In this document: positions 36,311 through 49,303 of the stretch, piece after piece
How the letters are laid out: every line of letters begins with the position of its first letter
Numbering within the stretch: position 1 is the first letter of the stretch
Source of the DNA: Acanthornis magna
Taxonomy: Eukaryota > Chordata > Aves > Passeriformes > Acanthizidae
Reading direction: 5' to 3'
Assembly (NCBI GenBank): GCA_036785705.1
Contig: JAWUZG010000136.1
Location: 2,046,001 to 2,110,000, forward strand
Length of the DNA: 64,000 nt
Made by a program: the position numbers and the translations under genes
The notes under the pieces: model-generated
What the model saw: the letters and a program-made list of their open reading frames with translations, nothing else
Database searches by the model: none
Told to the model about the DNA's origin: nothing

Positions 36311-38309
36311 GCAAAACCAGGAAATTAAACAATTAAACCCTCTTAACAGTTCAGGGAAGCCACAAAAAAAGTGTCAGCACCCATAAACTAATTAATTGAA
36401 AATTGGGTGACTTTTAGATTCCCTGCAGCCTTAAGAGGGTCTGGCTTGCTGCCATGGGAATGAGTCACTCCAGTGCTGTTGGTATAATTACTGTTACCAC
36501 CAGGCAAACCATCTCAAACCTTTCACTGATCTCTTGCCTAAAACAATAGTCCTCCAGCCGCCCACCAGCAGCAGATTTTGAGAAGTGATTTTGAGTTTGA
36601 CATCTGACTGCAGCCTTCTCCCCATCCCCGAGTGATCTGGTAATGACAGGCCATTTAAACCCCAGCAAATAAATGGCTTTTAGCCACACAAAAATTCAGT
36701 TTTGTTGTGACTCGGAGAAATAGAGACTCAGCAGTTCTGTAGAGAGATGTTGGCTGTGATTCCTTTTGCTCTGAGGCATTTGCTGTTCCAGTTGGGTTTT
36801 CATTTGGCGAGACTGAAGGACTAGAAAATTCCTCCTCGCGGGATCACTGTGCATGGCCAGAATTTGCCAATCTTCCCTGCCTAGAGGCACAAGTGCAGGG
36901 TATTGCTGGGCCCACTAGTGAATAACATGTGTTGGTTCTGGGAATGGCTGCTCTTTCTGGAAATGGAAAATAATCTGTCTAAAGCTGTAAATTTCGGGGA
37001 AACAAAAAGTACAGTAATTATCTGGCTTCTCCAATGGTTATTCAGTGGCCTAAACTGCCCCTGTATGTTCACCTAAATCATAAACTCACTTGGGATGCAA
37101 TTTATGAGGGACAAGTTAATAAAAATACTCAAAACTTAAGTTCAATCACTCAAATATTTGTGGTAGACATGAGATTTTCCACTGCCTCTCAAATGCATCT
37201 TGCATGGAGAAGAAAAGCAGAGGTCACGGGAGGTGTCTCACCTTTCCTGCTCAATTCCCACAGCAAAAATCTGCCAGAAACTGAGGATCTCCAGGCTGCC
37301 ATACTTAAATCATGTTTTTAACTCGGCAGTGGTTTTGGAAGGGATGACTGGCTACTTGAATATACCCCAATTAACATAGTCAGTGTGCATACTAGCTCCA
37401 AATTGAACATTATACCTCCTTTATGATGAATTATTGCCACTCATATCCACCGGTGAAAGGGGAGCACAGTGCTCAGGACTACTCTGTGCTGCAAGATGTG
37501 AAAAAATGCATCTGTGCCCTGTGCAGGGCAAAGGGACCGAGTTTGTAGCCCAGAGCATCACTAGGATTTCACTGCTCTCAATTTCAGCATGCTGCTGGCC
37601 TCTGGAGACTACCCACTTAGCTGGGCTCTCATCTGAAGCATGCATAATAACTAATAAAGTATCCCCTCCCTTTAGGGTTTTGGGTATAAGAGGTAGAAAA
37701 ATCTTATTTATTAGTGACTTGGAGATAAATCTTACTCCCAAATGGTGTGTCACTATCCCTGGTTCTGGTAAACGAAACACAAAGCCAGCAAAACCTGACC
37801 ATTTACATTATTGAGTCTGGTTTCTTCTTTAGTTTCAAACAGAAACAAATAAAATCAGGACAAACAAAGCATGGGGTTTTTTGTGTCTTTAAAGCTTCTT
37901 GAATACAGGAACAACAAACTCAAAGCTCTGAAGGCTAAAGCATGTGAGATTTATTTTGCTTTTTCTACCACAAAGGGATCCTTTTCTGCCTTCTGGCTTG
38001 AAAAGCTCCTGGTCGTGAGTATGGGCTCATCTTCTTCGTTCGTCCTGACATTTTTCTGGTTTTGCCTGGGGAACTAGAGCAGGGTGAAGTCGTTTAGGGT
38101 TTGTACTTGTTTCATTTGTTTTCTTTTAAACTGACAGGGACTTCAGGCGCTTGAAAGAAGACAGCACTGTTGCCTGGTAGTAATTTCTCATATTCTGGTT
38201 CTACCTGTTTATTACTTATTTCTTTTCCTCCAGCAATGCCAGTTACTTTATGTTGTACCTCAAATTCACACTTGTCCACATATTTGAAGACTCTACAGTT
38301 GGTTATTTT
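36308..38309. other. Unique noncoding DNA, possibly with conserved blocks
   Basis: No mobile element recognised. The blocks 36370-36530 and 37590-37760 look like conserved noncoding DNA by composition (see findings). The frames at 37421-37780 (minus) and 37434-37814 (plus) are open together on opposite strands, so neither is convincing as coding. Confidence 0.5.
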
Positions 38310-38415
38310 TGTTTAGTTTTGGTTTGGTTTTTGTTGTGTGTTTTGTCTTTGTTTTGTTGGTTCTTTTGTTCTTAGGTTTTTTCTTTTGTCTGTTTGTGTG
38401 GTTTTTTTGGGGGAT
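38310..38415. repeat. T/G-rich low-complexity tract
   Basis: Built from TTTTG, GGTTT and TTTGT words with few A or C, ending TTTTTTTGGGGGATG. It belongs to the same compositional class as the tracts at 28279 and 40389 but is less pure. Confidence 0.8.
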
Positions 38416-40388
38416 GTGGATCACATCCTTTGAATGGGATTCTCTTGTTTAGGTATATACACACACATTCATGTACAACTCCATGCATGCATACCCACAT
38501 TTAATTTAAAATAAGAACTGGAAGTATTAATTGCTTGTCTTAAAATAATTTTTAAAAGACATTAAATTATGCATGACACGCATTGTCTGGAAATTGCACA
38601 AAGAATAAAACATGGTTCTAAAATGAAATCTCTTTATATACCAATTTTTATATTTTACTGAGAAGAATCTAAAGAAATAATAATCCATCATGATAGAGGA
38701 AAAAATATATATAAAATTGTCAAAGACCTTGATTTTCTTTATTCAATTTTTTCTCTAAAAATAATTGTGACAAATTTCTTCTCATTTTCCATGGCCCAAG
38801 TGTGTAAACAATATATGACCAAGATCCCAAATGAAAAACTTGTACATATGTACATAGAGCATCTCTTTTCCTGTTGGATTCCTTCTGGCAATGTGATATT
38901 TTTTGGGGGGAAAAAATAAATTAGAAGTGGAGCAACCTGCCCTGGCTTGATGGGATACAACATGTAGGGACCCAACTTTAAAGTACACATGTGATCCCCG
39001 GGGACTTTCTCACTGTTAGAAATTTATAGAGATCCATCAAAATTCTGTAAGTGACCAGGTTTGGTTTTATCTGCTGTATTGCTGATCTTTATGTGAGATG
39101 CAGAATTTACTTGTTGCCTGTTAATTATGTACTGTTAAGCTATCAATAAACAACTTTGATCCTGTTTTGTCTGAATTTGTCCAAATAAGCTTTGTTTTTT
39201 TCCTGTCACCCTGTTCCACAGAAGAACAGATCATTGCACCTGAATTTTAATATTTAACTGGGATTTCAGCTGAGGAAATTGGTCACCCTGGGGTCTCTTC
39301 CAGTAGGCAATGGGACATCCTGGTTCTGGATGGAGATTTATGTCCCACAGTGGCTGCACGATCCCCTTGGCAATGGGAAGAATTTACAGACACCAAGGCT
39401 TTAGGAAAATGCCTAAAATCAAGTGGCTGGTCCAGTGCTGGAGTGTGTGTCTTAGGCTGCCTTTTTTCTGGGCTGGAAGAAGCTGTTACACTCTAACTGC
39501 GATCTACAGCCTCGAATTTAGGAAAAGCAACTATTTGAAGATGACTACAAGCAGCCTTAATTTGCTGAATAGCTCAGTAGCCGGAGGCTTTGATCAGAAG
39601 CTGAAAAAACCTGGATCCCAAATCTACTTAGGAGCATTTGGACATATTATTTTACACAAATCACTTTATTATCAAAACTCTGAATTCCCATATGGCTGGT
39701 AGACACTTTATTAACACTCACACAAATGAATTAAGAAATGCTTGGGAATATTCCTGACATTGGAACCGGACTGTAGATATGCTTTAATTGCTCATCTCTG
39801 GCAACGGATTGGTCCATAGTTTGTGTGGAAATTTGCAGTTTGGGAGGAGGAAGAGCTTTTTTAACATGCCTTATTGTAAGACAATAATCCCAGGAGCATT
39901 TACCATCCCGGCATGCCCATTACCTGTCTGCCCAAACCCTTTTATTTGCAAGGAATTATAATTGTTGAAGTGAGCTAAGGGAAATCTGAGTGTTGTTTTG
40001 CACCAGGGAATGCTGGCAAGCCACAAAAGCTGTAGATAGACTGGGATTCCAAAGTGAACATAGATTGTCCCACTCTCTGCAGGTGCATATTCCATTATAC
40101 CAGATCACCTTCATAAGCTAAAACTTCCTAAAAAACATAAAGATTAGAAAATCACATCTATGCAGAGGCAAGGAAGGGAATCAGGAGCGTTCACTGCTGC
40201 CAAAGCCACCTGAGAGACACATCGTCTGTTGAGATTGTGAACAATCCTTAGCTGCTGAGAGCAATACAAATAGAGCCTTGTGACAGCACAAACAAAGAGG
40301 TTGAACAGAGCCTCTTTATTATTGTTAACTCTACTATGGTAAAGCCAATTTGTAACAGTGATGAAGATTTGGGTTTGGTGGTTTGGCG
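38416..40388. other. Unique noncoding DNA
   Basis: A 14-base palindrome TGTACATATGTACA is at 38841-38854. The plus-strand frame at 39310-39702 (130 codons) shows no recognisable domain. Its start and ends lack convincing splice or promoter context. Confidence 0.5.
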
Positions 40389-40590
40389 AGGGTTTTTTTT
40401 TGTTTTAGGTTTTTGGGAGTTTTTTTGTCTGTTTTTTGGGGTTTTTTGTTTGTTTGTTTTGGGGTTCTTTTTTTGTTTTGGGGGGTTTTTTGTTGTTGTT
40501 GTTTGGGGTTTTTTGTTGTGGGGTTTTTTTTTGTTTGGGTCTTTTTTTGTTTGTTTGTTGGTTTGGTTTTTTGGGGTTTTTTTTGGTTGA
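40389..40590. repeat. G/T-only low-complexity tract
   Basis: About 200 bases of T runs broken by GGG to GGGGGG, with TGTTTGTTTG and TTGTTGTTG stretches. It closely resembles the tract at 28279-28650 in word content. The lysine/asparagine/proline-rich minus frame and the phenylalanine/glycine-rich plus frames here are artefacts of it. Confidence 0.93.
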
Positions 40591-43500
40591 AAGAAATCCC
40601 ACATTAAGCTTAGCACTTTGCACACATTTAGGCAAAGTCATCGCTGCCTTGGTGATTTCACAAGGGACAGAAAGAGCGAGGAGCCAGGAAAGAGAGCAGG
40701 TCAGGCAGAGGTAAATCAGTGAGACAGCCTGCAAAGAGCATGGCAGCAGTGGGAGTTCTGAATCGAGAATTAAACCTGAAGGTCCCCAGCACCCCCAAAA
40801 AAGTCAGCAGCATCTTCAGCACTAACTGGCAGCCCTGCTGGCATTTTACAGAGCTGTCCCATTGGGGCCACAGATGATGGGAACTGAATGTGCATGGTGA
40901 CTAAATGATCTTTTTACTTCTGGCAAATCAGTAGGGAACCAAACAGGAAATTTGCTGATCGTTTGCTATTCTTTGTGGCAAAATCCATGGCTTCTCAGGC
41001 TGCCTCCCACCGTGAACACAAATTCATTTGAAAAACAAACAACATAGAAGAGGGAAAAATAGGCTCTTAATGCAAATTGCCTGGTACTAAGCAAATAAAG
41101 AGGCTAATAATAAGTGATAGCAGTGCAGACTCATGCCTTTGTCAAGAAAAATGAGAGTCTTATTGGATATCATTCACAATTGCAAATTAAGACATTACAG
41201 GTATTTCTTTCTGTTTTGTGCAATTGTGGATTATTAATCTTCACTTTTGTGTCCATTTTCAGGTCAGCAAATTCTCTTATCTTTGAATACCATGTAATAA
41301 GATCACCAGTTGATTTGGAATTTAAAGTGTCATGTTTTCATCTCTCCCTCTTCCCTCCACCAAAGTTCCTTCTCACAGTCCCCACATCTTAGGTCAAGAC
41401 TAGATGATTTATGGTAAAATTTAATATAATTTATTTTAGGCAAAATATCCCACCGAGGTTTTTTTGAAGGTTCATCCTTTTAACTCAGAACCTGTAACAC
41501 AGATCCTGTTGTGTACCTGAGAGGCCCCGTCAGTGAATTACCATTCTATTAATCACAAGATACAAAATGTTCCTGTTTCACCAACATAAAAATGAGATAG
41601 AAAGTAGACTTAGAGTTACAGCTATTTAATGAGGTACCACTCAAATTACAGCTATTTAATGAGCTACCATTCATCAGCAGAGCTGTGGTAAATGATTGTG
41701 TGTACATATATTCTTAGGCCGTGACATATGTGAGATTATATACATTATTTCTTGTTGCAGGACACCAGAGCACTGTCACAGCAGGTTGCCATAGCTCACC
41801 TGAGGCATGATAACTTATTGAATTGCAGTAATTAATGGTTATTATTAGTCTGCTCTAGACAGCTGAGGTACTGCAGACGTCCTTTGAAGAGCATGGGATT
41901 CACAAGGGAGGAATAGGCAGCCACACATGGGATTTGCAGAAGAAATTCTAATTTAGACAGCAAGAAGAACAGTATGGTAACATATTGAATCAGTATATTT
42001 CCTATATTAGTTGAGGTGTATCTGTATATTAATGGGATGATTTTCTATTGCTATGAATAAGTAATAATGCTGAAAAATACACGTAGAAAATTAGTCATTC
42101 CATGCTTTTCCGTACAATTCCACATAAGTTAATAGATGGGATTTCATTTTTCTCAGGTCAGATGATACATTGCTGAGAGGTCCAGTAAAATTTACATTTA
42201 AAACCTCTGTTTTGCAATAGCAGCCATTTCTATACAGAGCATTAATAACTATTTTTTCTTGTGTGTCTATGAACAGGTACGTTAAAGTCTAAGTGCCCAG
42301 ATAACCTGTTGGTCACACTTGGTGTGCATAAGGGAAAATATTTCTGGCTGGTGAAGTAATCCTGGCTGTGATTTTTCTATAGCAGTGTTTTACTCCAAAA
42401 ACCCAAGGGCTATTTCAGACAACAGCATTTTCTCTTTCAAAGGTACCTCAATTCAAATATTTAATCTAAGTGTAAACAAGTCAGAAATAGAGTCATCTAT
42501 TTCTGTCCAAAACCTGTTAAAAATTAAAAACACAGAAGAAAATAGATTATTCTCATCAGTAAGGCCAGTGGTAGCAGACATAGCTGAGGTTCTATGGTCA
42601 GAAAACTTACTTTTGAAATGTGTGGTGGTTTATGCATTTTATTCAGGTCTTGGACAGTCAGACATTTTGTAGAAATCTCATATTCAAATATACTGAGAAA
42701 GTACAAGCAGGAACACTAAAGAAATATAATATTATATTTGCTATTCTAGCCCAGAAGATGAAGTTTGTGTTTCACCATGGATATTTGGGGATGCTAAATG
42801 ACTAACCAGTTTTAAGAGGAATCCCAAGATGTTTTATTGATGACCAGCACAGTCACCCCTATAACTATTCACATCTTCAGTTCCTTTCATTGTATTTCAC
42901 TGAAGCCTTCCATATGACCGAAGCCTTACCCTGAGAGTCCCAAGCAGCTATTCTGTATGTAAATCCTGGCTTCTAACAGATGCCAGGCCTTTTGATCTGC
43001 CGCACTGACAAGGCTGGACTCTATGGGAATGTCTGAATTAATATAATTTGCCAGTTATGAACAGTATATAACCCATTGTTATATTGCAAATTATTATTTA
43101 CTGTGCCAGTGTGTAAAAAGTGCTGTCACAAATGCTCGTTATCTAAATAATCAAAGTAGGCTTCAAGAAAGGGCTAACTCAGACAAGCTCGGGACAGAAA
43201 ATCTAGGTTATACCAGTAAGATAAATGGAGCTTAGAGGTGGGTTTGTCCACAACCACAGGCGAGATTTTGGGCCATGACAACAAACATATTTTTGGAAAT
43301 GCTTGGTATAGAACAGAATTCCTGTGTGCAATACGCACACACTGCCCTGAAAGAATTCAGTTTTCTTGTTTTCAGAGAGTGAAAGATGTTTTAGCCAAAT
43401 GGACATCAGCTCAGCCATGCTCCTGGCATCAGAACCAGGTAACACAGCCAATTCCTTGCCAAACAGTGAAGAAATATCTACAGACTCCAGGAAAAACTGC

Positions 43501-43602
43501 ACAGAATTCTGGGACTGCTGAAAGGTCTTGTCTTTAGCTGTGGTTCAGCTTTTATCACTGTTCTGGAGTCTTTGAGATGATTTTTGTTTGACATGTCCAT
43601 GG
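40591..43602. other. Unique AT-rich noncoding DNA
   Basis: A short tandem duplication is at 41616-41669. No gene or mobile element is recognised. The frames at 41114-41392 and 42385-42672 have no identifiable domain. Confidence 0.55.
41616..41669. repeat. Direct repeat, 24-base copies 30 bases apart
   Basis: The copies at 41616-41639 and 41646-41669 share TTACAGCTATTTAATGAG then differ at one base (GTACCA versus CTACCA). The six bases between copies make a 30-base period, so this looks like a single tandem duplication. Confidence 0.9.
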
Positions 43603-43640
43603 TGGGTTAGGTTGGATATCAGGAAAAGGTTCTTTGAGAA
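43603..43640 (+). mobile_element. Possible CR1 LINE fragment (short)
   Basis: The words GGTTAGGTTGGATATCAGGA and AAAAGGTTCTTTG match a sense-strand CR1 segment that lies upstream of the 3' end in other copies. Only about 35 bases are clear and neither end is firm. Confidence 0.4.
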
Positions 43641-45836
43641 GAGACCCAAGAGACCTTCTCTGTCCCCATGATGGAAAGGAAGACAGAGGAACAAGAAGTG
43701 TTCTAGGTCTTTGTCTAGGTCCTGAATATCCTGATCATTGCAACTAATATGCAGTCTGAAACCAGATTAAATGGAATTAAAGAAACAGAGAAACTGAAAA
43801 ATTTTGGTAATGCAAGTCTTGGTAATATAATTTTAGAAATAAAAGAGCGGTGACCCTGAGGGGAGAATTTTAATATCAGTCATACCTAAGGCAATGGCAA
43901 ATGATGGATCCCTCAGGAAGGGAGAGAGTTCCTCCTTGAATGCACCTGGCACTTCACCCTCAGCCCAGGGAGCACTCACTGCCTCCATTGACAGTGCCTG
44001 ACTGCACAAAAAGAAACACTTTTCAGCATTAAAATAAAGAAAATCAGTCAGAGGTAGACGGAGCACAGATCTGCCTTGCAGTGAAGAGGAGCTATTTCTG
44101 AAAGATTATTCTGCCAGGACTTTCTCAAGGTCCTGTTGACTTTGTGTTTCTTTACATAAATGTTCTGAATCCTACACATACAAATAAGATATGACTGAGT
44201 ATTTATGCCTCTCACAAATACGGGTTCAAAAGTATGTTAGCAATCCAATTTATCCGAATTTGTTTTTTTCTACTTTGCATTGAATTATAATTTAAATCCC
44301 TGTGCTATGTAGACTGATCTCTCAAAGGAAATAAAATGTGTCTTGACCATAATGACCTATTATTTGCAAGATTCACCTCTGAAATTCAAAGTTCTTTTTC
44401 CTTTATTGAAAATACTGATGGTGTATTTGAAGATACCTCCAGATTAAATTTAAATAGTAAAGAAATTACTAACAGTCCAATTCCCTTAATAAAAAAAGGA
44501 AGAAAGTAGTTCTGACGTTAATTTCCAACTTAACTGATTAAATGAAATCTTGCAAATTTTATGAGTTTTACTCTAAAACAAAACAGGCAGATTTTAATGA
44601 AGCATCTCCTTCAGTAATAGCTATGCATTCAAAACATATTAAAGAAGGAAGCTCTTCTGTAGCAAAATTAAATTAATTTCCATTTAAAAAGTAAATGGAA
44701 ATGAAATGAAGGACACTTTTGTCTTTTAGTCTACTGAAACTTCAGTAGAGTGACATTTCCTGACATAATTGCAGATACCCTGCTGGTATGCAATGCTGGG
44801 ATCATGAATACTTGATAATGATCTGCAACTTTATTTTTTAATATATAAATATTTAACTTTGGTCATACTAATGTCAATGACAGCTCCCAAACCTGCCATT
44901 CTTTGCAAATATCTGTCAAACTGTTAGATCACAGTCTCCTTTAATGTAGATTTTGCAGGTAACTCATACAACACTTCCTTGTGCTTCAGTAAACGTATCA
45001 GTAGAAATTTTATCTAATTTCCACATCTTCTTCTTTTGATATTTGACCATTATTGCTTTCCCTATCCACTACAGTATGGGAGAACACTTTATTTCTTCTT
45101 CTTCTTCATTTTTTTTCCCCTGCAGTTGCCTTTATAAATTTTTACAGTTAAATTGTTGCTCTTGAGTTTTGTGGTCCCACTTTTCCCAAGATTCAAAAAT
45201 TACATTTTCTTCAACATCCTGTGAGTGCTATTTTCTAGATTTCTAGGATAATTTTTGCCTCTCTTCTCTGGTCTCCTCCCAGCTGTTCACAACTATTTTA
45301 AAGTATGTTGTGTAACACTGAGGAAAGCATTTCAGCCAAAGCCACTGAGTAGATTAGAAAGATTACTAAGATTACTACATATGTCTTGCAAGATACAATT
45401 TTTGCCTTCATATGACCTAAATTGTTTTGGCACTCATCCCTTCTTTTTTTCATTTTACAGATGGAAAACCTAGATACAGATAGATTATGCGAATCACCCC
45501 GTTTCACATAGGAAATTCTGAGATCTTGGAACTGAGCATACATCTGCTAAGTCTGAAAGAAATTTTATATTCTACAAGCCATAACTGGCATTTCACTCAG
45601 TGTTGTTTCCCTCTTTGCCTTTCAATAGTTTCACTGCTCTTTCTAACCTTTTCACCAGTGCCAAAAAACTTCCTCCATGTCTCTGCTTCAGCTTGAGATT
45701 GTCCCTTTTATCGATACTAAAATTCTCAGAATGATTCATTTCTCTCACAGGTTTCTATAACCTCACCCAAAATGGACTCAAGCATTACCTCTTTTATCAG
45801 CTTTTTCAGCTTTTGCCTATGTAGTGTTATTCTAAA
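43641..45836. other. Unique AT-rich noncoding DNA
   Basis: Nothing recognised other than a hairpin at 44676-44702 and AT-rich simple stretches. Confidence 0.6.
44676..44702. repeat. Perfect hairpin, 11-base arms, 5-base loop
   Basis: ATTTCCATTTA (44676-44686) and TAAATGGAAAT (44692-44702) are exact reverse complements around AAAAG. It is too short for a microRNA precursor and lacks a terminator context. Confidence 0.7.
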
Positions 45837-45910
45837 CACAGAATCGTAGAATGGTTTGGGTTGAAGGGACTTTAAAGATCATCTAATTCCAAGTCCCCTG
45901 CCATGGAGAA
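45837..45910 (-). mobile_element. CR1 LINE 3'-end fragment
   Basis: Antisense CR1 3' end: ACAGAATCGTAGAATGGTTT, GGGTTGAAGGGACTTTAAAG, ATCATCTAATTCCAAG, then CCCCTGCCATGGA. It corresponds to the same subfamily as the copy at 10115. It is shortened to about 70 bases. Confidence 0.93.
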
Positions 45911-48900
45911 ATCCCCATTTTATTTATAGCTCATGGATGGCATAACAGAAGAACAAATTCTGATAAACTGAATTGCTGACATACTTTTGAAGCTCTGCTT
46001 GTGAAAGGCATAAGGGCTCAGCCCTATCCTATTTGTACGTGTAGAAATCCCCTGCTGTGGGCAGGAAATGAGGAAATAAGATTCTTCTTTTCGGATATTT
46101 GGGAAGTACCTGCCATGTACTGAATATTGCTGCAAGAGCAGAAGATGTTTTTATCATTTGATTGTTGCCATCTGCCATTTTACGGGCATTGACTTTAGTG
46201 CGGTTATTTTTGCTTTATATGAGTGTAAAAAATACAGGAAACTTTATTATTCACAATGAAAAAAAGAGAGCATCTGCTAAACAAATTGCAAGACAAGGTG
46301 GGCATGAAAGACATTTAGAGATTGTTATTAATCTAGTTATTCTACCTGCAAAAGCAAAACTGGTCTAAATTTGGAGTATTTTTTTCAGGTCCAGGAATGC
46401 CTTCAGCACATAAGCCAGTGATGAAATTTCATAGCAAAGAGATACTTTGGTAAATTGTGAGGGAAGGATACTATGGAAAACACAAAAGAGTTAATAATAT
46501 GCTTAGGTCATAATGAAAGTCCTTATATTGGCCTAAATGGGATTTTGGGACAAGATACTGGAGAGACAACAATATGAAATAGCTCAAGTATTTATGGTTA
46601 AGAGGTTTTTTGTTTGGGGTTTTTTTTGCTTTTTTCTTTTTGTGGGGGGGCTTTTTTTGTTTGTTTGCTTTTGTAAATATTCACAAAATGAAGCACAAGC
46701 ACTTTTAAAAAAATTAGATCAATTTTTCATTTGTAGTCTAATCATGGTAATTGAAGGCTAACCTTCTTTCCTTCCATATTTTCCTAGGCTGTAATCCATT
46801 TTAGAATTCTGTTATGGCACCTGAAATGGATCATCTGCACTAAAATGGAGGCTGTGGTGATGAAGTGCCTTCCATTTTCCCCCATAACATTCTCAAAGAT
46901 TGATGAATAAGATCCTCAGAAACAATTATAAAGAGGGAGATCCATCAACAGTCAAGAGTGACCTTTTTTTTCCCAGAAGTTTTTTTCTGGGTCAGTTTGA
47001 CTTAATTTCTAGAGTTTTGAGCATCTTGTCTTATGGACACTTATTTACAAAGTCTCCAGTAAAACCAAATTAGCCATGACAGCCAATTTTGAAAGCAGTG
47101 TTTGACATGGAATAAAAAAGCCAAAATCAAATTGATGATTCCATTTTGCCTTCATTGCTAAAAAAGGGTTAATCGTTCTTATCATACTAGAATGGAGTTG
47201 CTCTCATTTCCATGAGATAAAAAACAAAATTAAAATAATAATTAAAAGGAACTTTAATTTTTGTGGAAGGAGAGTTTTAGGTTTCTTTATGCCTCTGAGA
47301 GTCCTCAAACCTCAATTTTTGAGAGCAACTTGTTCTTCTAGAGGTTTTGGCAAATTTCTTTCCACAGCTTCCCGTACAGTTCTGCCTGCCAGCCAAGAGT
47401 ATGTGTTCTACAAATTTTCTTACAAGCTGCTGTAATTATTTACTTAATTGCTTCTATTTTATATCTCTTTTGCCCACAGTGCCTAAATAAGGGAAGGATT
47501 TTCTTTAAAATGGAATATGGAACAAGGAAATGCCATCCTGTGGTATTCCCCTCTTTGTGCCTGGAAAGAAGACAAATCCCAGTGGAAGGAGCTCCACATA
47601 TTTTAGTGATAGCTCACAACAATGTAATGCAGATAATGCTATGATAATCATCAAATCTCTGTATTTCCTAGATTTTTCAGGGAAAAAACTCAATTGTTCT
47701 GTTAACCCACATAACAAATTCCTCGTGTGGAAGATGCCTTGGCACACTGGCAGATGGAAGGTGAACAGCACTAAAAGAAATGCAGTGGCATGATGTAAAC
47801 TAGCAAGTTCAGAAGGGATTATTTTTCCTTTTCTTCAGCTCTGCAACGAAGTTTTTGCTCCAATGCAAAATAAGTTTGAATTTCTTGGTTCAGGTGTTTG
47901 GAAAATCAAAAGTTCATTAATTTCTTAGATCATGTGTTTGCTACACGTAAAGTATTTTCCAAGTTTAGGGATTTAGGTGATAGAAATAGAACACAAAGAA
48001 AACATTAATATAGCCCAAATCTTCCTGAATGTCATTGAGAACTGAAGAATAAAGTTCTCCAGCAGTTTCATTTTTCCTGGATTGCAGGATGAGAACAGAT
48101 TGTGTCTTTACTACTGATTTGTTTTTGGCCTAAACATTGGTATTCTCTCCAAAAGATTAGCCACTAGGAGTCAAGATGAGTATTTTCTCTTGCTGTTTTA
48201 ATGAGCATTTTCTTACTGTGTGACATATTGTGATGAATCTCAGTAAAGCACTGCTAGGAGCACTTGTAACTTCAGGGGAATGAATCATTATTGACATTGT
48301 AAATAGAAAAATGCACGCAATACACCAACATACAAACACATTGCCTGTTGTGGAACTGGTTCTCAGCACAGTAAGAGAAGTTAGGGTGATCCATGGTACA
48401 TACTGGAAACTGGTCAGATATTCACAAACTCTATTTTCTACAAAGTGGAAAAAATGTTATATCTGGCACCTGTAGGAAGGAAAGATGCCCTCCTTAATGG
48501 ATAGAATGTACACATCTGAATTTTAACAGTGCTGAGAATGGGATCAAGTCAATTAAACAGCGAATTGATAACATGGTTCTTGACTGACTCAATTTTTCTT
48601 TGTGGCTTTCCTGCCTGCACAGCTGCAAGGTGAGAGCAAGACACAGAACAAAGATTTTGCTGCCAGCAGGTGAGCTGAGATCAGTGGTGCAGACTTTCAC
48701 CATGTGTTCAGGGGTGTCAAATTGGGAGACGCTGTTTCTTATTTCCAGGGAATATTAACTCTTGTCTTTCTGACACGTCAAAACTGCTGCTCATGCTCTA
48801 AAAGTCCTCAGAGAAAGCAAAAGTAGGGCATGGCAGTAGGCAACCTTACCCTCTGGAGGAGCTTAGCCTTATTTAAAAGTTCGTCACTGGATACCCTTCT

Positions 48901-49144
48901 TTTTTTCAGGCATCCAGAATGACGTCTCAGCTGCTTCTCCAGATGCTGTTTGCAGCCAATGAAGAAAAGACAGCAGGAGTTTGAGAACGTGTTTTATTTG
49001 TCCATGTTAGAAAGTATTAAAAGCCTTTCTTTATTCCATTGTCTAGAAATGCAACCTAAACCAGTATTTCAGAGATAAAGGTCCACATGCCAGATGCCTA
49101 AAATTAACTGCAGTGGATACCACCCAGATTTGGGGGTTATATTA
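45911..49144. other. Mostly unique AT-rich noncoding DNA
   Basis: Apart from the G/T tract at 46604, no repeat is recognised. The overlapping frames at 47505-47793 are open on both strands. No gene is supported. Confidence 0.55.
46604..46673. repeat. G/T-rich low-complexity tract
   Basis: T runs and G runs, including GTTTGGGGTTTTTTTTG and a seven-G run, ending TTTGTTTGTTTGC. It is a short member of the same class as 28279 and 40389. Confidence 0.85.
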
Positions 49145-49202
49145 TCTCCTGTGCTGATTTTGTCGAGGGTAGAGTTAATTTTCTTCATAGCTGAGACATT
49201 TC
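49145..49202 (+). mobile_element. ERVL-type LTR fragment (5' part)
   Basis: The stretch TCCTGTGCTGATTTTGTCGA followed by GGGTAGAGTTAATTTTCTTC and ATAGCTG resembles the start of a common avian ERVL-type LTR, in which a TGTCCTGG-type start leads into GGGATAGAGTTAATTTTCTTC. Only the first 50-60 bases are clear. There is no partner LTR, primer-binding site or viral coding remnant nearby, so it is a small relic. Confidence 0.55.
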
Positions 49203-49303
49203 TGGAACTATTGTTTGTGTGGCAACATCTCTCATCCAAACCCTTCAAAGGCTATGTCCAAGGATTAGTTTAAGTTCATATGTGTGTTTTTATCCTCTCT
49301 ACC

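Noticed and set aside
40248..40734. Lysine/asparagine/proline-rich minus-strand frames and phenylalanine-rich plus-strand frames
   Set aside because: They read the G/T tract at 40389-40590 from both strands; low complexity, not protein coding.
43203..43537. Two 99-codon frames on opposite strands, one vaguely like a retroviral gag tail in composition
   Set aside because: No zinc-knuckle or other gag motif is present, no LTR is nearby, and both strands are equally open.
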